A stretch of DNA of 64,000 bases from Acidobacteriaceae bacterium (lineage in GTDB: Bacteria > Acidobacteriota > Terriglobia > Bryobacterales > Bryobacteraceae). The stretch spans positions 39,156 through 103,155 of the forward strand of contig JAFAMD010000043.1 of NCBI GenBank assembly GCA_019233755.1, read 5' to 3'. Numbering within the stretch: the first letter of the stretch is position 1; each line of letters begins with the position of its first letter. Of the stretch, positions 24,311-32,086 are shown one piece after another. A program made the position numbers and the translations under genes. The notes beneath the pieces are model-generated. The model was not told the DNA's origin and did not search any database. It saw only the letters and a list, made by a program, of their open reading frames with translations.

Positions 24311-26260
24311 TCAGAATGCGCCCACGCCGGTTTCCTGGCGAGCGGGAGCGGTGGCTTTCCGGTAGTTAGTTAAAGCAAGCAGCGGGAAAGTGTTGCGGTA
24401 GTCGGTATAAGCCAGATAAAAGACCCGGGGAAATCCCGTGCCGGTCGAGTAATCTTCGTCCCAGTTACCGTCCGGGCGCTGCGTGCGAACCAGGTATTCG
24501 ACACCATTGTAAAGACTTTCGCTCCGGATATCCCCACCCGCCAGCAGCGCGAGGATCGCCCAAGCAGTCTGCGATGGCGTACTCGGGTTCGAGATGAAGC
24601 GATTATCGTCGTAGCTGGCGCAGCTTTCGCCCCAACCGCCATCGCGATTCTGATAAGCGCGAATGAATTCGAGAGCCTGCTGGATGCTCGGCTCATTTTC
24701 GCTCACCCCGGCGGCGCGCAAGCCGCGCAAAGCGAGGAACGTGCCGTAAATGTAATTGACACCCCAGCGGCCGTACCAGCTACCATCAGCTTCCTGGGTT
24801 CGCAGAAGATACTCCACCCCTCGCTTGATAACCGGATGATTCTGCGGCACACCGCACTGGATAAGGCCTTCGAGCACCCTGCCGGTAATGTCGGAGCAGG
24901 ACGGGTCGAGCATTGCATTGTGATCCGCAAATGGAACGTAGCTCAGCAGCTTCCAGTTGTTATCAACATCGAATGCAGCCCAGCCGCCGTCTTTGCCCTG
25001 CATGGCAAAAAGCCATTCGATCGCGCGCTGGATGCAGGCACGCTGCTTGGCGTCATCCGAACCGCGAGCCTTGGCCAGTGCAAGCAGCACCATTCCGGTA
25101 TCGTCCACGTCCGGATAGAACTCATTCTGGAACTCGAACGCCCAGCCGGAGGGCTCGGCATTCGGCCGCTTGACGGCCCAGTCGCCTTTGCGGCGAATCT
25201 CTTTCGAAATGAGCCAGTCTACACTGCGCCGTAATGCATCACTCGGAGGATTGTCGGTCTCGGCCAGCGCAAAGGCTGCGATCGCGGTATCCCATACGGG
25301 CGAGAAACACGGCTGCATATAGAAGCCGCGCTTATCGTCCACCATGAGCTTATCGAACTGATGCTGCGCTTCGATCCGTAATGGATGATCCGGGCCATAA
25401 CCAAGCACATCGAGCGCCATGATGGCATACTGCATCGATGGATAAATTGCGCCCAGGCCGTCGGAAGCCTCAAATCGCTCAATCATCCACCCAGCGCACT
25501 TCTTAACCGCGTACTCACGAATGAACCTGGGACCGCGCCTTTCCCAAACCTTGAGGAAGCGATCGAGCAATAGGAAGCCGTTGCGCCAGCTGAAGGTTTT
25601 CAGATCACGCTCAGGATGCATCGGCGCCCCCGGCAGGAACAGCTCTTCGAGAGTGAACCCGGCGGGAACTGGACGCTGCGGGTTGGCGGAATGCACAATC
25701 GACAGCGACATGACGATGGCGCGCGTCCAGGACGACATCTGGTAGATGAAGTGGAACGGCAGCAGGACGATTTCAGGGGGAATCGACGGGCAGGCTTCGC
25801 GAGGAAACAGGCCGAACAGGCTCAGGTTGATGCGGACGTAGCTGTTGGCGGCTTGCAATCCGCCAAGCTCGACGATACGCTCGCGCAGCCGCTGCATGCG
25901 CGAATCGTGCATCGGAACACCTGCGACCTTGAGGGCGAAATAAGCCTTGATGGAGGCGCTGACGTCGGAAGGTCCATGCAGGTAAATGTTAAATCCGCCG
26001 TCTTCCAACTGGCGCGAAAGAATAGAGTCTACAGCGCGATTGATTCGCGCGCGCGTCGGCGGATTCCAGACACCGTTTACCGGCGGATGAAGCCATAGCT
26101 CCATCAGAATGTAATCCGATTCGAGAGTAGTGTCGGCGCGAAGGTCAGCCCACCAGTAGCCTTCTCTGAACTGGCGATCAAGGAGCGCTCCCGAAGCGCG
26201 ACGAATCGCATCCTCAGCGGCAAAATTCAGCGAGTCTGAAATTTGAAGACTGGACTTCAT
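24311..26260 (-). CDS. shc: Squalene-hopene cyclase
   Basis: Cyclises squalene to hopene and diplopterol at the inner membrane. The 649-residue length is normal. The proton-donating motif is seen as PDVDDTG near residues 383-388 (the common form ends in TA). Several QW repeats are visible, such as QGKDGGWAAFD, QEADGSWYGRWG, QNRDGGWGES, and QRPDGNWDED near the C-terminus. It lies 20 bases after ispH and 6 bases before hpnA. The aromatic-rich motifs and DXDD confirm a cyclase of the hopene group rather than oxidosqualene cyclase. Confidence 0.97.
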   Translation of the reverse strand: MKSSLQISDSLNFAAEDAIRRASGALLDRQFREGYWWADLRADTTLESDYILMELWLHPPVNGVWNPPTRARINRAVDSILSRQLEDGGFNIYLHGPSDVSASIKAYFALKVAGVPMHDSRMQRLRERIVELGGLQAANSYVRINLSLFGLFPREACPSIPPEIVLLPFHFIYQMSSWTRAIVMSLSIVHSANPQRPVPAGFTLEELFLPGAPMHPERDLKTFSWRNGFLLLDRFLKVWERRGPRFIREYAVKKCAGWMIERFEASDGLGAIYPSMQYAIMALDVLGYGPDHPLRIEAQHQFDKLMVDDKRGFYMQPCFSPVWDTAIAAFALAETDNPPSDALRRSVDWLISKEIRRKGDWAVKRPNAEPSGWAFEFQNEFYPDVDDTGMVLLALAKARGSDDAKQRACIQRAIEWLFAMQGKDGGWAAFDVDNNWKLLSYVPFADHNAMLDPSCSDITGRVLEGLIQCGVPQNHPVIKRGVEYLLRTQEADGSWYGRWGVNYIYGTFLALRGLRAAGVSENEPSIQQALEFIRAYQNRDGGWGESCASYDDNRFISNPSTPSQTAWAILALLAGGDIRSESLYNGVEYLVRTQRPDGNWDEDYSTGTGFPRVFYLAYTDYRNTFPLLALTNYRKATAPARQETGVGAF

Positions 26261-26280
26261 CGTTTCTGCACAGCCAACAA

Positions 26281-27303
26281 CTAAGTACGCACGGTATGAA
26301 GACGAGGCGTGAATTTTTCGAGATCGGACGGCAGGGTAAACCGCACGTCCTCTTCCTTAATCTCAGCCTCTTCCAGGTCGGTATATCCTTGTGTCCGCAA
26401 ATGATCGATTAATTCCTGGACCAGATGCTCGGGAGCCGACGCGCCGGCTGTAACAGCCACGGTATCAACACCCTCGAGCATTTCCGCCCGCACTTCACTG
26501 CAATCGTCCAGCAGGTACGCCGGAACGCCGGCTTTCTCGCAAACCTCTACCAGCCGGCGCGAGTTCGAACTGTTTTGCGAACCTACCACCAGCAGCGCCC
26601 GGCACAGCGGCGCCACCGCTTTGACCGCTAGCTGACGATTCTCTGTTGCGTAGCAAATATCCTGTGACTTCGGCCCCTTAATCTTCGGGAAACGCTCCAT
26701 CAGACGTGTGACAATCTCTTTGGTTTCATCAAGTGAGAGAGTCGTCTGGGTGAGGTACACCACGCGTTCGGGGTCTTTTATCTGGAGACGGTTCACATCC
26801 TCGACGTCGGAGACGAGAATGGTGCTCTCCGGGGCCTCGCCCAGCGTGCCGATGACTTCATCATGGTCGCGATGTCCAATGAGGACAATCGTGTAACCCT
26901 GCTTGGCGAACCGGACGGCTTCGATGTGGACCTTGGTCACCAACGGGCAGGTGGCGTCAATTACCTGCAGACGGCGCTCCCGGGCGTCCGTCCAGACGGC
27001 CGGCGACACACCGTGCGCGCTGAAGATAACGCGCGCGCCCTCAGGTACCTCGCTCAATTCTTCGACGAAAATCGCGCCCGCCTGGCGCAGTTCATCCACG
27101 ACGTGCCGATTGTGTACGATCTCTTTGCGCACGTAGATGGGCGCGCCATAAAGATCGAGGGCGATCTTCACGACATCAATAGCTCGAACCACACCGGCGC
27201 AGAAGCCACGGGGTTTGAGCAGGATGATTTTCTTCGTAGTGCCGTCCGCCGGAACAAAACCGGCAGGAACAGAGGGATCAACGGCGATTCCAGCGGGAGG
27301 CAT
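26281..27303 (-). CDS. ispH: 4-hydroxy-3-methylbut-2-enyl diphosphate reductase
   Basis: Last step of the MEP pathway: makes IPP and DMAPP using a [4Fe-4S] cluster. A 340-residue protein with the three cluster cysteines in PRGFCAGVVRAID, DATCPLV and SQDICYATENRQ. Other markers are YVRKEIVHN and GSQNSSNSRRL. A 24-residue N-terminal extension precedes the usual start. It heads the hopanoid operon, linking isoprenoid precursor supply to squalene and hopene production. Confidence 0.97.
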   Translation of the reverse strand: MPPAGIAVDPSVPAGFVPADGTTKKIILLKPRGFCAGVVRAIDVVKIALDLYGAPIYVRKEIVHNRHVVDELRQAGAIFVEELSEVPEGARVIFSAHGVSPAVWTDARERRLQVIDATCPLVTKVHIEAVRFAKQGYTIVLIGHRDHDEVIGTLGEAPESTILVSDVEDVNRLQIKDPERVVYLTQTTLSLDETKEIVTRLMERFPKIKGPKSQDICYATENRQLAVKAVAPLCRALLVVGSQNSSNSRRLVEVCEKAGVPAYLLDDCSEVRAEMLEGVDTVAVTAGASAPEHLVQELIDHLRTQGYTDLEEAEIKEEDVRFTLPSDLEKFTPRLHTVRT

Positions 27304-27309
27304 AAAGAC

Positions 27310-27321
27310 AGTATAAGTATA
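27310..27321 (-). promoter_or_regulatory. Tandem TATACT boxes upstream of ispH
   Basis: On the minus strand TATACT occurs twice head to tail, ending six bases before the ispH ATG. No good -35 box is seen 16-18 bases upstream. If either works as a -10 box, transcription would begin at or close to the ATG, giving a leaderless message, or translation starts further inside. This is the only promoter-like sequence seen ahead of the eight-gene hopanoid operon. Confidence 0.3.
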
Positions 27322-27406
27322 ACAAGTGCCGTGTTTTCAGCGCTAAAGAAAACTTAACGTAATAGATCTGGCGGGTTGTACGGTAGCAATCGGGGGTCGA
27401 ATTGCG

Positions 27407-27420
27407 GAATTCCGGAATTC
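27407..27420. repeat. 14-base perfect palindrome
   Basis: GAATTCCGGAATTC is its own reverse complement. It lies in the 160-base gap between the vapC-like stop and the hopanoid operon start. Its symmetry would suit a dimeric regulator, but it may be chance. Confidence 0.35.
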
Positions 27421-27464
27421 AGCGGCACAGAGGCGCCCGCAGCGAACGAGAACGAGTCCGATGC

Positions 27465-27881
27465 TCAGGCGACAAGCGGAATGCCAGCCTGGAGCGCTGC
27501 CTGGCGTAAATCCCCGTCGAGTGTCGCAAGCGGGAGCGCCTCTCGAATGGCTAACTCGAGATAAGCGGCATCGTAAGCCGTCAACCGGAACTTATGCGCC
27601 AGCGGGATGATTCGCTCGCATAGCCAGAAGAGCGGGCGCTGTTCCAAGGCGATCGGTAACTGCCTAAGCTTTTCCAGACATTCTTGCTGTTCCGCCAACG
27701 TAATTCGTCGCCGTCGTTGAGCGAGTGTAAGTCCGTTTGCTAACTCAAAGGCCAACACGGCAGGCGCAATAGCATGCACCGTTTCCAACTTTGCGAGCAC
27801 ATGGGCACCAAGCGGAGTAATCTCGTCCCTAAAACACCAGCTCACAGCGAGAGAGGCATCAAGCACGAACGGCCCGCTCAA
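27465..27881 (-). CDS. PIN-domain (VapC-like) toxin
   Basis: A 138-residue PIN-domain ribonuclease. The acidic active-site residues appear in FVLDASLAVSWCF, in the FELANG segment, in the AYDAAYLELA segment and in TLDGDLRQAA. VapC-type toxins cut RNA when not bound by antitoxin. It starts 4 bases inside the antitoxin gene stop, the usual coupled order. The pair sits between the hopanoid operon and hpnH. Confidence 0.9.
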   Translation of the reverse strand: MSGPFVLDASLAVSWCFRDEITPLGAHVLAKLETVHAIAPAVLAFELANGLTLAQRRRRITLAEQQECLEKLRQLPIALEQRPLFWLCERIIPLAHKFRLTAYDAAYLELAIREALPLATLDGDLRQAALQAGIPLVA

Positions 27882-28141
27882 TATTTGTGGCCCTCATGGA
27901 GCAACTCCCTGATTCGAACGCCCGGGGCGCGACCAAGCGTAAGTTGATGTGTTTCGGCAAACTCCTGCATAGCCGCGACAGCTTGGCGGCGACGTGCTCT
28001 TTCTTCGGCCGAAAGCTCTCTCAGCGGATGGGTGACAGCCTCGAGGGCACGCTCGATGATCTCTTCTGGTGAGCCTCCAAGACCACTGGCGCGGGCGGCT
28101 TCCAGTAGTTCTTCAGCGCGCGGCGTGAGAGTGACGGTCAT
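27878..28141 (-). CDS. Antitoxin partner of the PIN-domain toxin
   Basis: An 87-residue protein. The N-terminal MTVTLTPRAEELLEAARAS and SPEEIIERALEAV resemble a ribbon-helix-helix DNA-binding segment; the rest is a charged helix and a tail that would bind the toxin. ATG 28141 is chosen over ATG 28165 because the TTCTCTA-TTT-TAGAGAA palindrome overlaps the latter and would then lie just upstream, as autoregulatory operators do. Overlaps the toxin gene by 4 bases. Confidence 0.8.
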   Translation of the reverse strand: MTVTLTPRAEELLEAARASGLGGSPEEIIERALEAVTHPLRELSAEERARRRQAVAAMQEFAETHQLTLGRAPGVRIRELLHEGHKY

Positions 28142-28164
28142 GGGCCAAATCGGTCGAACTGACA

Positions 28165-28181
28165 TTCTCTATTTTAGAGAA
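28165..28181. promoter_or_regulatory. Candidate operator of the toxin-antitoxin pair
   Basis: A perfect inverted repeat, TTCTCTA and TAGAGAA around TTT, lies 24-40 bases upstream of the antitoxin start. Antitoxins of this type usually bind such sites to repress their own operon. Confidence 0.55.
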
Positions 28182-28361
28182 AGCCCATGGTCGGATTTCT
28201 CACCCAATCTCACTAGAAGAACGTTATCGGGAGTCACATCTTCGGCATTGTCGAGGACATCGCCCGCCCCGCCGATCTAAGATGGAGAGAGCTAGAGGTT
28301 TATTTGCGACCTCGTAGCCAGGATAGTGGCCCGTCCGCTTTCCTGCTTTGGTCATCAAACT

Positions 28362-29477
28362 ATGAGTGTTCCTGTCTCGCAGATGTGGACCAGCGCCACC
28401 TACGTCCTCAAGCAAAAGCTTGCCGGGCGCGAGCGCTACCCACTGGTTCTTATGCTGGAACCGTTATTCCGGTGCAACCTCGCTTGCGCCGGCTGCGGCA
28501 AAATTCAGTATCCGGCGCATGTTCTGAAGCGTCAGCTCACCCCGGAGGAATGCTTCCGCGCAGTGGAAGAGTGCGGCGCCCCGATGGTTGCCATCCCGGG
28601 CGGCGAACCGCTGATGCATCCGCAGATCAAAGAGATCGTCGAGGGGCTGGTTGCCCGCAAGAAGTACATCTATCTGTGCACCAACGCCCTGCTGCTCGAA
28701 GAGAAGCTCGATCTCTTTAAACCCAGCAAGTACCTCAGCTTTTCAGTTCACGTAGACGGCGAGCGCGAGCATCACGACTTCTCGGTTTGCCGCGAAGGCG
28801 GCTACGACGCCGCGGTGCAAGGAATTAGAGCGGCCCTGGCACGCGGTTTCCGCGTAACAACGAACACGACGCTCTTCGACGGCGCCGACCCCAACAGCGT
28901 CCGCCGCTTCTTCGACGAGATGATGGAGCTCGGCGTCGAGAGCATGATGCTGTCGCCCGGCTACTCCTACGACAAGGCTCCGGACCAGCAGCACTTTCTG
29001 GGACGCGCCCGGACACGCCGGCTCTTCCGGGCGATTCTTTCGAACCGGAAGTCGTCCTGGAAGTTCAACATGTCGCCGCTGTTTGCCGAGTTCCTCATGG
29101 GGAGCCGACACTTTTCCTGTACTCCATGGGGCATGCCGACCTACAACGTCTTCGGCTGGCAGAAACCGTGCTACCTGCTGCAGGACGGCTACGCAGACAC
29201 TTTCGCTGAGCTGATGGCCGAAACCGCATGGGCGCAATACGGAACCGAATCCGGCAATCCGAAGTGTGCCAATTGCATGGTTCACAGCGGATACGAGGCC
29301 TCGGCCGTCAACTACGGCTTCGGCTCTCTCCGCGGTTTCATGGCAATGGTCAGAGCAAGTCTGTTCAGCCGTTATCCCGACAAAGACGCCCTTTCCCTGC
29401 TGAACGAGCCGCACAAGCCCGTGCATTCCTACAAACCTCTGGTCACCATCAAGACCGCCGGAGAGACGCAGGCGTGA
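28362..29477 (+). CDS. hpnH: Adenosyl-hopene transferase, radical SAM
   Basis: Joins hopene to the 5'-deoxyadenosyl radical from S-adenosylmethionine to form adenosylhopane, the first committed step of extended C35 hopanoids. A 371-residue protein. The radical SAM cluster motif CNLACAGC gives cysteines C38, C42 and C45; GGEPLMHPQI follows as the SAM-binding GGE motif. A second cysteine set is at the C-terminus (NPKCANCMVHSGYE). ATG 28362 matches the family start MSVPVSQMW. Translated divergently from the rest of the pathway genes, across the toxin-antitoxin pair. Confidence 0.95.
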   Translation: MSVPVSQMWTSATYVLKQKLAGRERYPLVLMLEPLFRCNLACAGCGKIQYPAHVLKRQLTPEECFRAVEECGAPMVAIPGGEPLMHPQIKEIVEGLVARKKYIYLCTNALLLEEKLDLFKPSKYLSFSVHVDGEREHHDFSVCREGGYDAAVQGIRAALARGFRVTTNTTLFDGADPNSVRRFFDEMMELGVESMMLSPGYSYDKAPDQQHFLGRARTRRLFRAILSNRKSSWKFNMSPLFAEFLMGSRHFSCTPWGMPTYNVFGWQKPCYLLQDGYADTFAELMAETAWAQYGTESGNPKCANCMVHSGYEASAVNYGFGSLRGFMAMVRASLFSRYPDKDALSLLNEPHKPVHSYKPLVTIKTAGETQA

Positions 29478-29884
29478 GCGAACCGCTGGCAAATCCCGAC
29501 GAGCTCGAAATTGTTCCCGGCTTTGAGCACGAGCGCCTGCAGGGCTGGGTTCCGACACTCGCGAGCGACGACGAGATCCGGGCCGCGCTCGAAAAGGCAT
29601 TCGACTACCGGGGAGATGTAAAGATCACCCGCAAAGACGGCAGCATCGTCGATGGATATCTTTACGATCGCAAGCAGGGCCAGACGCTCTCTTCATCGCT
29701 GGTCCGCGTATTGCCCGCCGATGGCAGCCCGCGGGTGAGCATCCCATACTCCGATATTGCCGCACTCAAGTTCAGCGAACGCGACCCCGCTGCCGGCAAA
29801 AGCTGGGAGGCCTGGGTGCGCAAGTACTGGGAAAAGAAATCGGCCGGCCAGACCGCAGCCATTGAACCCGAAGCGTTAGAGTAG
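29474..29884 (+). CDS. Small conserved-looking protein coupled to hpnH, unknown
   Basis: A 136-residue soluble protein starting at GTG 29474, which overlaps the hpnH stop as GTGA and so is translated with it. The core is a beta-rich segment with DVKITRKDGSIVDGYLYDR, then IPYSDIAALKFSERDPAAGKS and an aromatic WEAWVRKYWEKK helix. No known family was recognised. The strict coupling suggests a role in side-chain biosynthesis or HpnH function. It ends 15 bases from a convergent gene. Confidence 0.75.
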   Translation: MSEPLANPDELEIVPGFEHERLQGWVPTLASDDEIRAALEKAFDYRGDVKITRKDGSIVDGYLYDRKQGQTLSSSLVRVLPADGSPRVSIPYSDIAALKFSERDPAAGKSWEAWVRKYWEKKSAGQTAAIEPEALE

Positions 29885-29899
29885 CGGACGTACGCGCAG

Positions 29900-30568
29900 T
29901 CACCCGTCGGCGGCAGCGCGGATGTCTCTGCTCTCCAGAATTCGTTTGGGAAAACCGTGTCTGGCTACCGCCAGCATTGCCAGGCCGATTTGCTGCGTGG
30001 TTAGAACGTAATTGGGAAAAGCGAGCCGAAGCAACGGCAGCACCGGGCTGGTAAGAGTGTAGAAGACTCGATAGGCCATGGTCTTCGATCTCACTCCGTG
30101 CAGCGGCTGGATGATTCCGGGACGGAACATATACGCTCCCGCGAACGGCAATCGCAACAGCGCATTTTCAGTTCGTCCTTTCACTCGCGCCCACATGCTT
30201 CTTCCATGCTCTGAGCTATCGGTGCCGGCACCCGAGACATAGACAAACGTCATCTGCGGATTAAGACGGCAGAGGATGTCAGCGGCAGCCATGGTGAACC
30301 CGTAAGTAATCCGCTCATAGTCCTTTTCCGTCATTCCGGCAGACGATATCCCGAGACAGAAGAAGCAGGCATCAAAACCGGCAAGCTCGGTCGTAATATC
30401 CGCGTAGCTCTCCAAATCCTGCCGTACGATCTCACGCAGTTTCGGGTGATGCGCTCCCGTTGCCGTCCGGCCAATCGTGAGTACCACTTCTACATCCGGA
30501 CCGAGCAGGCATTCGCGCAGCACACCTTGCCCTACCATGCCAGTTGCGCCGAACAGCAGGGATTTCAT
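29900..30568 (-). CDS. NAD(P)-binding Rossmann-fold oxidoreductase
   Basis: A 222-residue short-chain-like or atypical SDR protein. The N-terminal loop LFGATGMVGQGVLRECL is a GXXGXXG nucleotide site. DACFFCLGISSAGMTEKDYERITYG and FVYVSGAGTDSSEHGRSMW follow, a pattern seen in NAD(P)H-binding nucleoside-diphosphate-sugar epimerase-like proteins. Substrate unknown. ATG 30568 is used because the fold begins there; an upstream frame to 30748 adds 60 residues without similarity. Confidence 0.82.
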   Translation of the reverse strand: MKSLLFGATGMVGQGVLRECLLGPDVEVVLTIGRTATGAHHPKLREIVRQDLESYADITTELAGFDACFFCLGISSAGMTEKDYERITYGFTMAAADILCRLNPQMTFVYVSGAGTDSSEHGRSMWARVKGRTENALLRLPFAGAYMFRPGIIQPLHGVRSKTMAYRVFYTLTSPVLPLLRLAFPNYVLTTQQIGLAMLAVARHGFPKRILESRDIRAAADG

Positions 30569-30660
30569 TGAAGCCGCACCTCGTTTTCTCACCACGCAAG
30601 AAGCGCACCCGCGTGGGACAAGAATGCATAATAAACCTGCGCAAGTCTGCCGCCGCAAGA

Positions 30661-31956
30661 ATGGAAAACACAAAAACTCATCTGAAGTCATCCAACGGCG
30701 CGGGCGTGACTCGCATCCGGTACCGCGTAGTCGCGTTTGCGGTGGCATTGGCCGCGATTACTTATCTGGACCGGGTATGCATATCCATCCTCGCTCCGGA
30801 CATCATGCGCGATCTGCGATTAACCAACATCCAGATGAGCTATGTCTTCAGCGCCTTCACTCTGGCGTATGCAGTGTTCGAGATTCCGACCGCGTGGTGG
30901 GCCGACCGCGTGGGGAGCCGCAAGGTGCTGACGCGCATCGTTCTCTGGTGGTCGGCGTTCACGATGGCAACTGCGGGAAGCGTCAGCTATGGCGGTCTTT
31001 TGGCCGTCCGCTTTCTCTTCGGGATTGGTGAAGCGGGCGCCTGGCCCAATGCGGCCCGCGTGTTTTCGCGCTGGGTTCCGACCAGCGAGCGCGGGCGGGT
31101 TCAGGGCATCTTCTTTGCGGGCGCCCATCTCTCTGGCGGAGTCACTCCGATGTTCGTCGCTTACATGGCGACGTTCCTGCACTGGCGGGTAATATTCGTG
31201 ATATTCGGCGGGATCGGCATCCTATGGGCGCTGAGCTGGTATTGGTGGTTTCGCGATGAGCCGCGCGATCATCCGTTCGTAGGCATTGCCGAACTCGATC
31301 TCATCGAACGCACCCGCGGGCTGCCGCCAGCTCACGCCGGCCACTGGGGCGATGTCTGGCGAACCCGCAGTTTGTTTCCGCTGTGCCTGCAGTATTTCGC
31401 AAACAGCTACGGCTTCTACTTCTTCATCACGTGGCTTCCCCTTTACCTGTTGAAGGCGCGCCACATGGAAAAGCGCGAGCTGGCAATCTTTGCCGGCCTG
31501 CCGCTGCTCCTCAGCGTCATCGCGGATATCACCGGCGGTACGACGACGGATGCCCTTTCGCGGCGTTTCGGAAAGCGCCTTGGCCGGTGCGGCGTCGGAG
31601 GAGTGGCGTATCTATGCGCAGCGGTTACCATGCTTTCAGGCACGCTGGCAAGCGATGCTCAGCTTGCAGGCTGCCTGATCGCGTTGGCGGGCGCGGCGTC
31701 GATGTTAACGCTGGCCCCGGCCTGGGCGACGGCGATAGATCTCGGCGGAAGAAACTCCGCAGTGCTGAGCGCGGCCATGAACACTGCGGGACAGATCGGC
31801 GGAGTTCTCAGCCCCATTGTCCTGGCTTATATAGTCGACCGCTTCAAAGACTGGAGCATGCCTCTGTACATTTTGTCTGGTCTCTATCTCATTGCCGCGA
31901 TCTGTTGGACCTTCATCCATCCAGGGCAGGCCCCGGTCCGGCGCATACACGACTAG
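30661..31956 (+). CDS. MFS transporter, ACS family-like
   Basis: A 431-residue major facilitator with 12 predicted helices. The anion:cation symporter signature is suggested by AAITYLDRVCISILAPDIM in helix 1, GVGEAGAWPNAARVFSRWV-like GIGEAGAWPNAARVFSRW in helix 4-5 and an ADRVGSRKVLTR loop after helix 2. Members carry organic anions such as hexuronates, glucarate or phthalate. No catabolic genes adjoin to fix the substrate. ATG 30661 gives the usual length; the ribosome site is weak. Divergent from the Rossmann oxidoreductase gene. Confidence 0.9.
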   Translation: MENTKTHLKSSNGAGVTRIRYRVVAFAVALAAITYLDRVCISILAPDIMRDLRLTNIQMSYVFSAFTLAYAVFEIPTAWWADRVGSRKVLTRIVLWWSAFTMATAGSVSYGGLLAVRFLFGIGEAGAWPNAARVFSRWVPTSERGRVQGIFFAGAHLSGGVTPMFVAYMATFLHWRVIFVIFGGIGILWALSWYWWFRDEPRDHPFVGIAELDLIERTRGLPPAHAGHWGDVWRTRSLFPLCLQYFANSYGFYFFITWLPLYLLKARHMEKRELAIFAGLPLLLSVIADITGGTTTDALSRRFGKRLGRCGVGGVAYLCAAVTMLSGTLASDAQLAGCLIALAGAASMLTLAPAWATAIDLGGRNSAVLSAAMNTAGQIGGVLSPIVLAYIVDRFKDWSMPLYILSGLYLIAAICWTFIHPGQAPVRRIHD

Positions 31957-32086
31957 CATTCGCGCGTGTTAATCGCCATCATTCCCCAGGGCGGAACGTG
32001 TCCGGGGCGGTGCGTCATGTGGCGACTCGGTGGTTCGGGCATCATCGGCCAATTCTTGCTATAGTCACCAGGCGAAGGGAGGAGCC

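Noticed and set aside
28743..29600. Open frame antisense to hpnH
   Set aside because: The plus-strand radical SAM protein is complete with all cluster motifs; the reverse frame has none.
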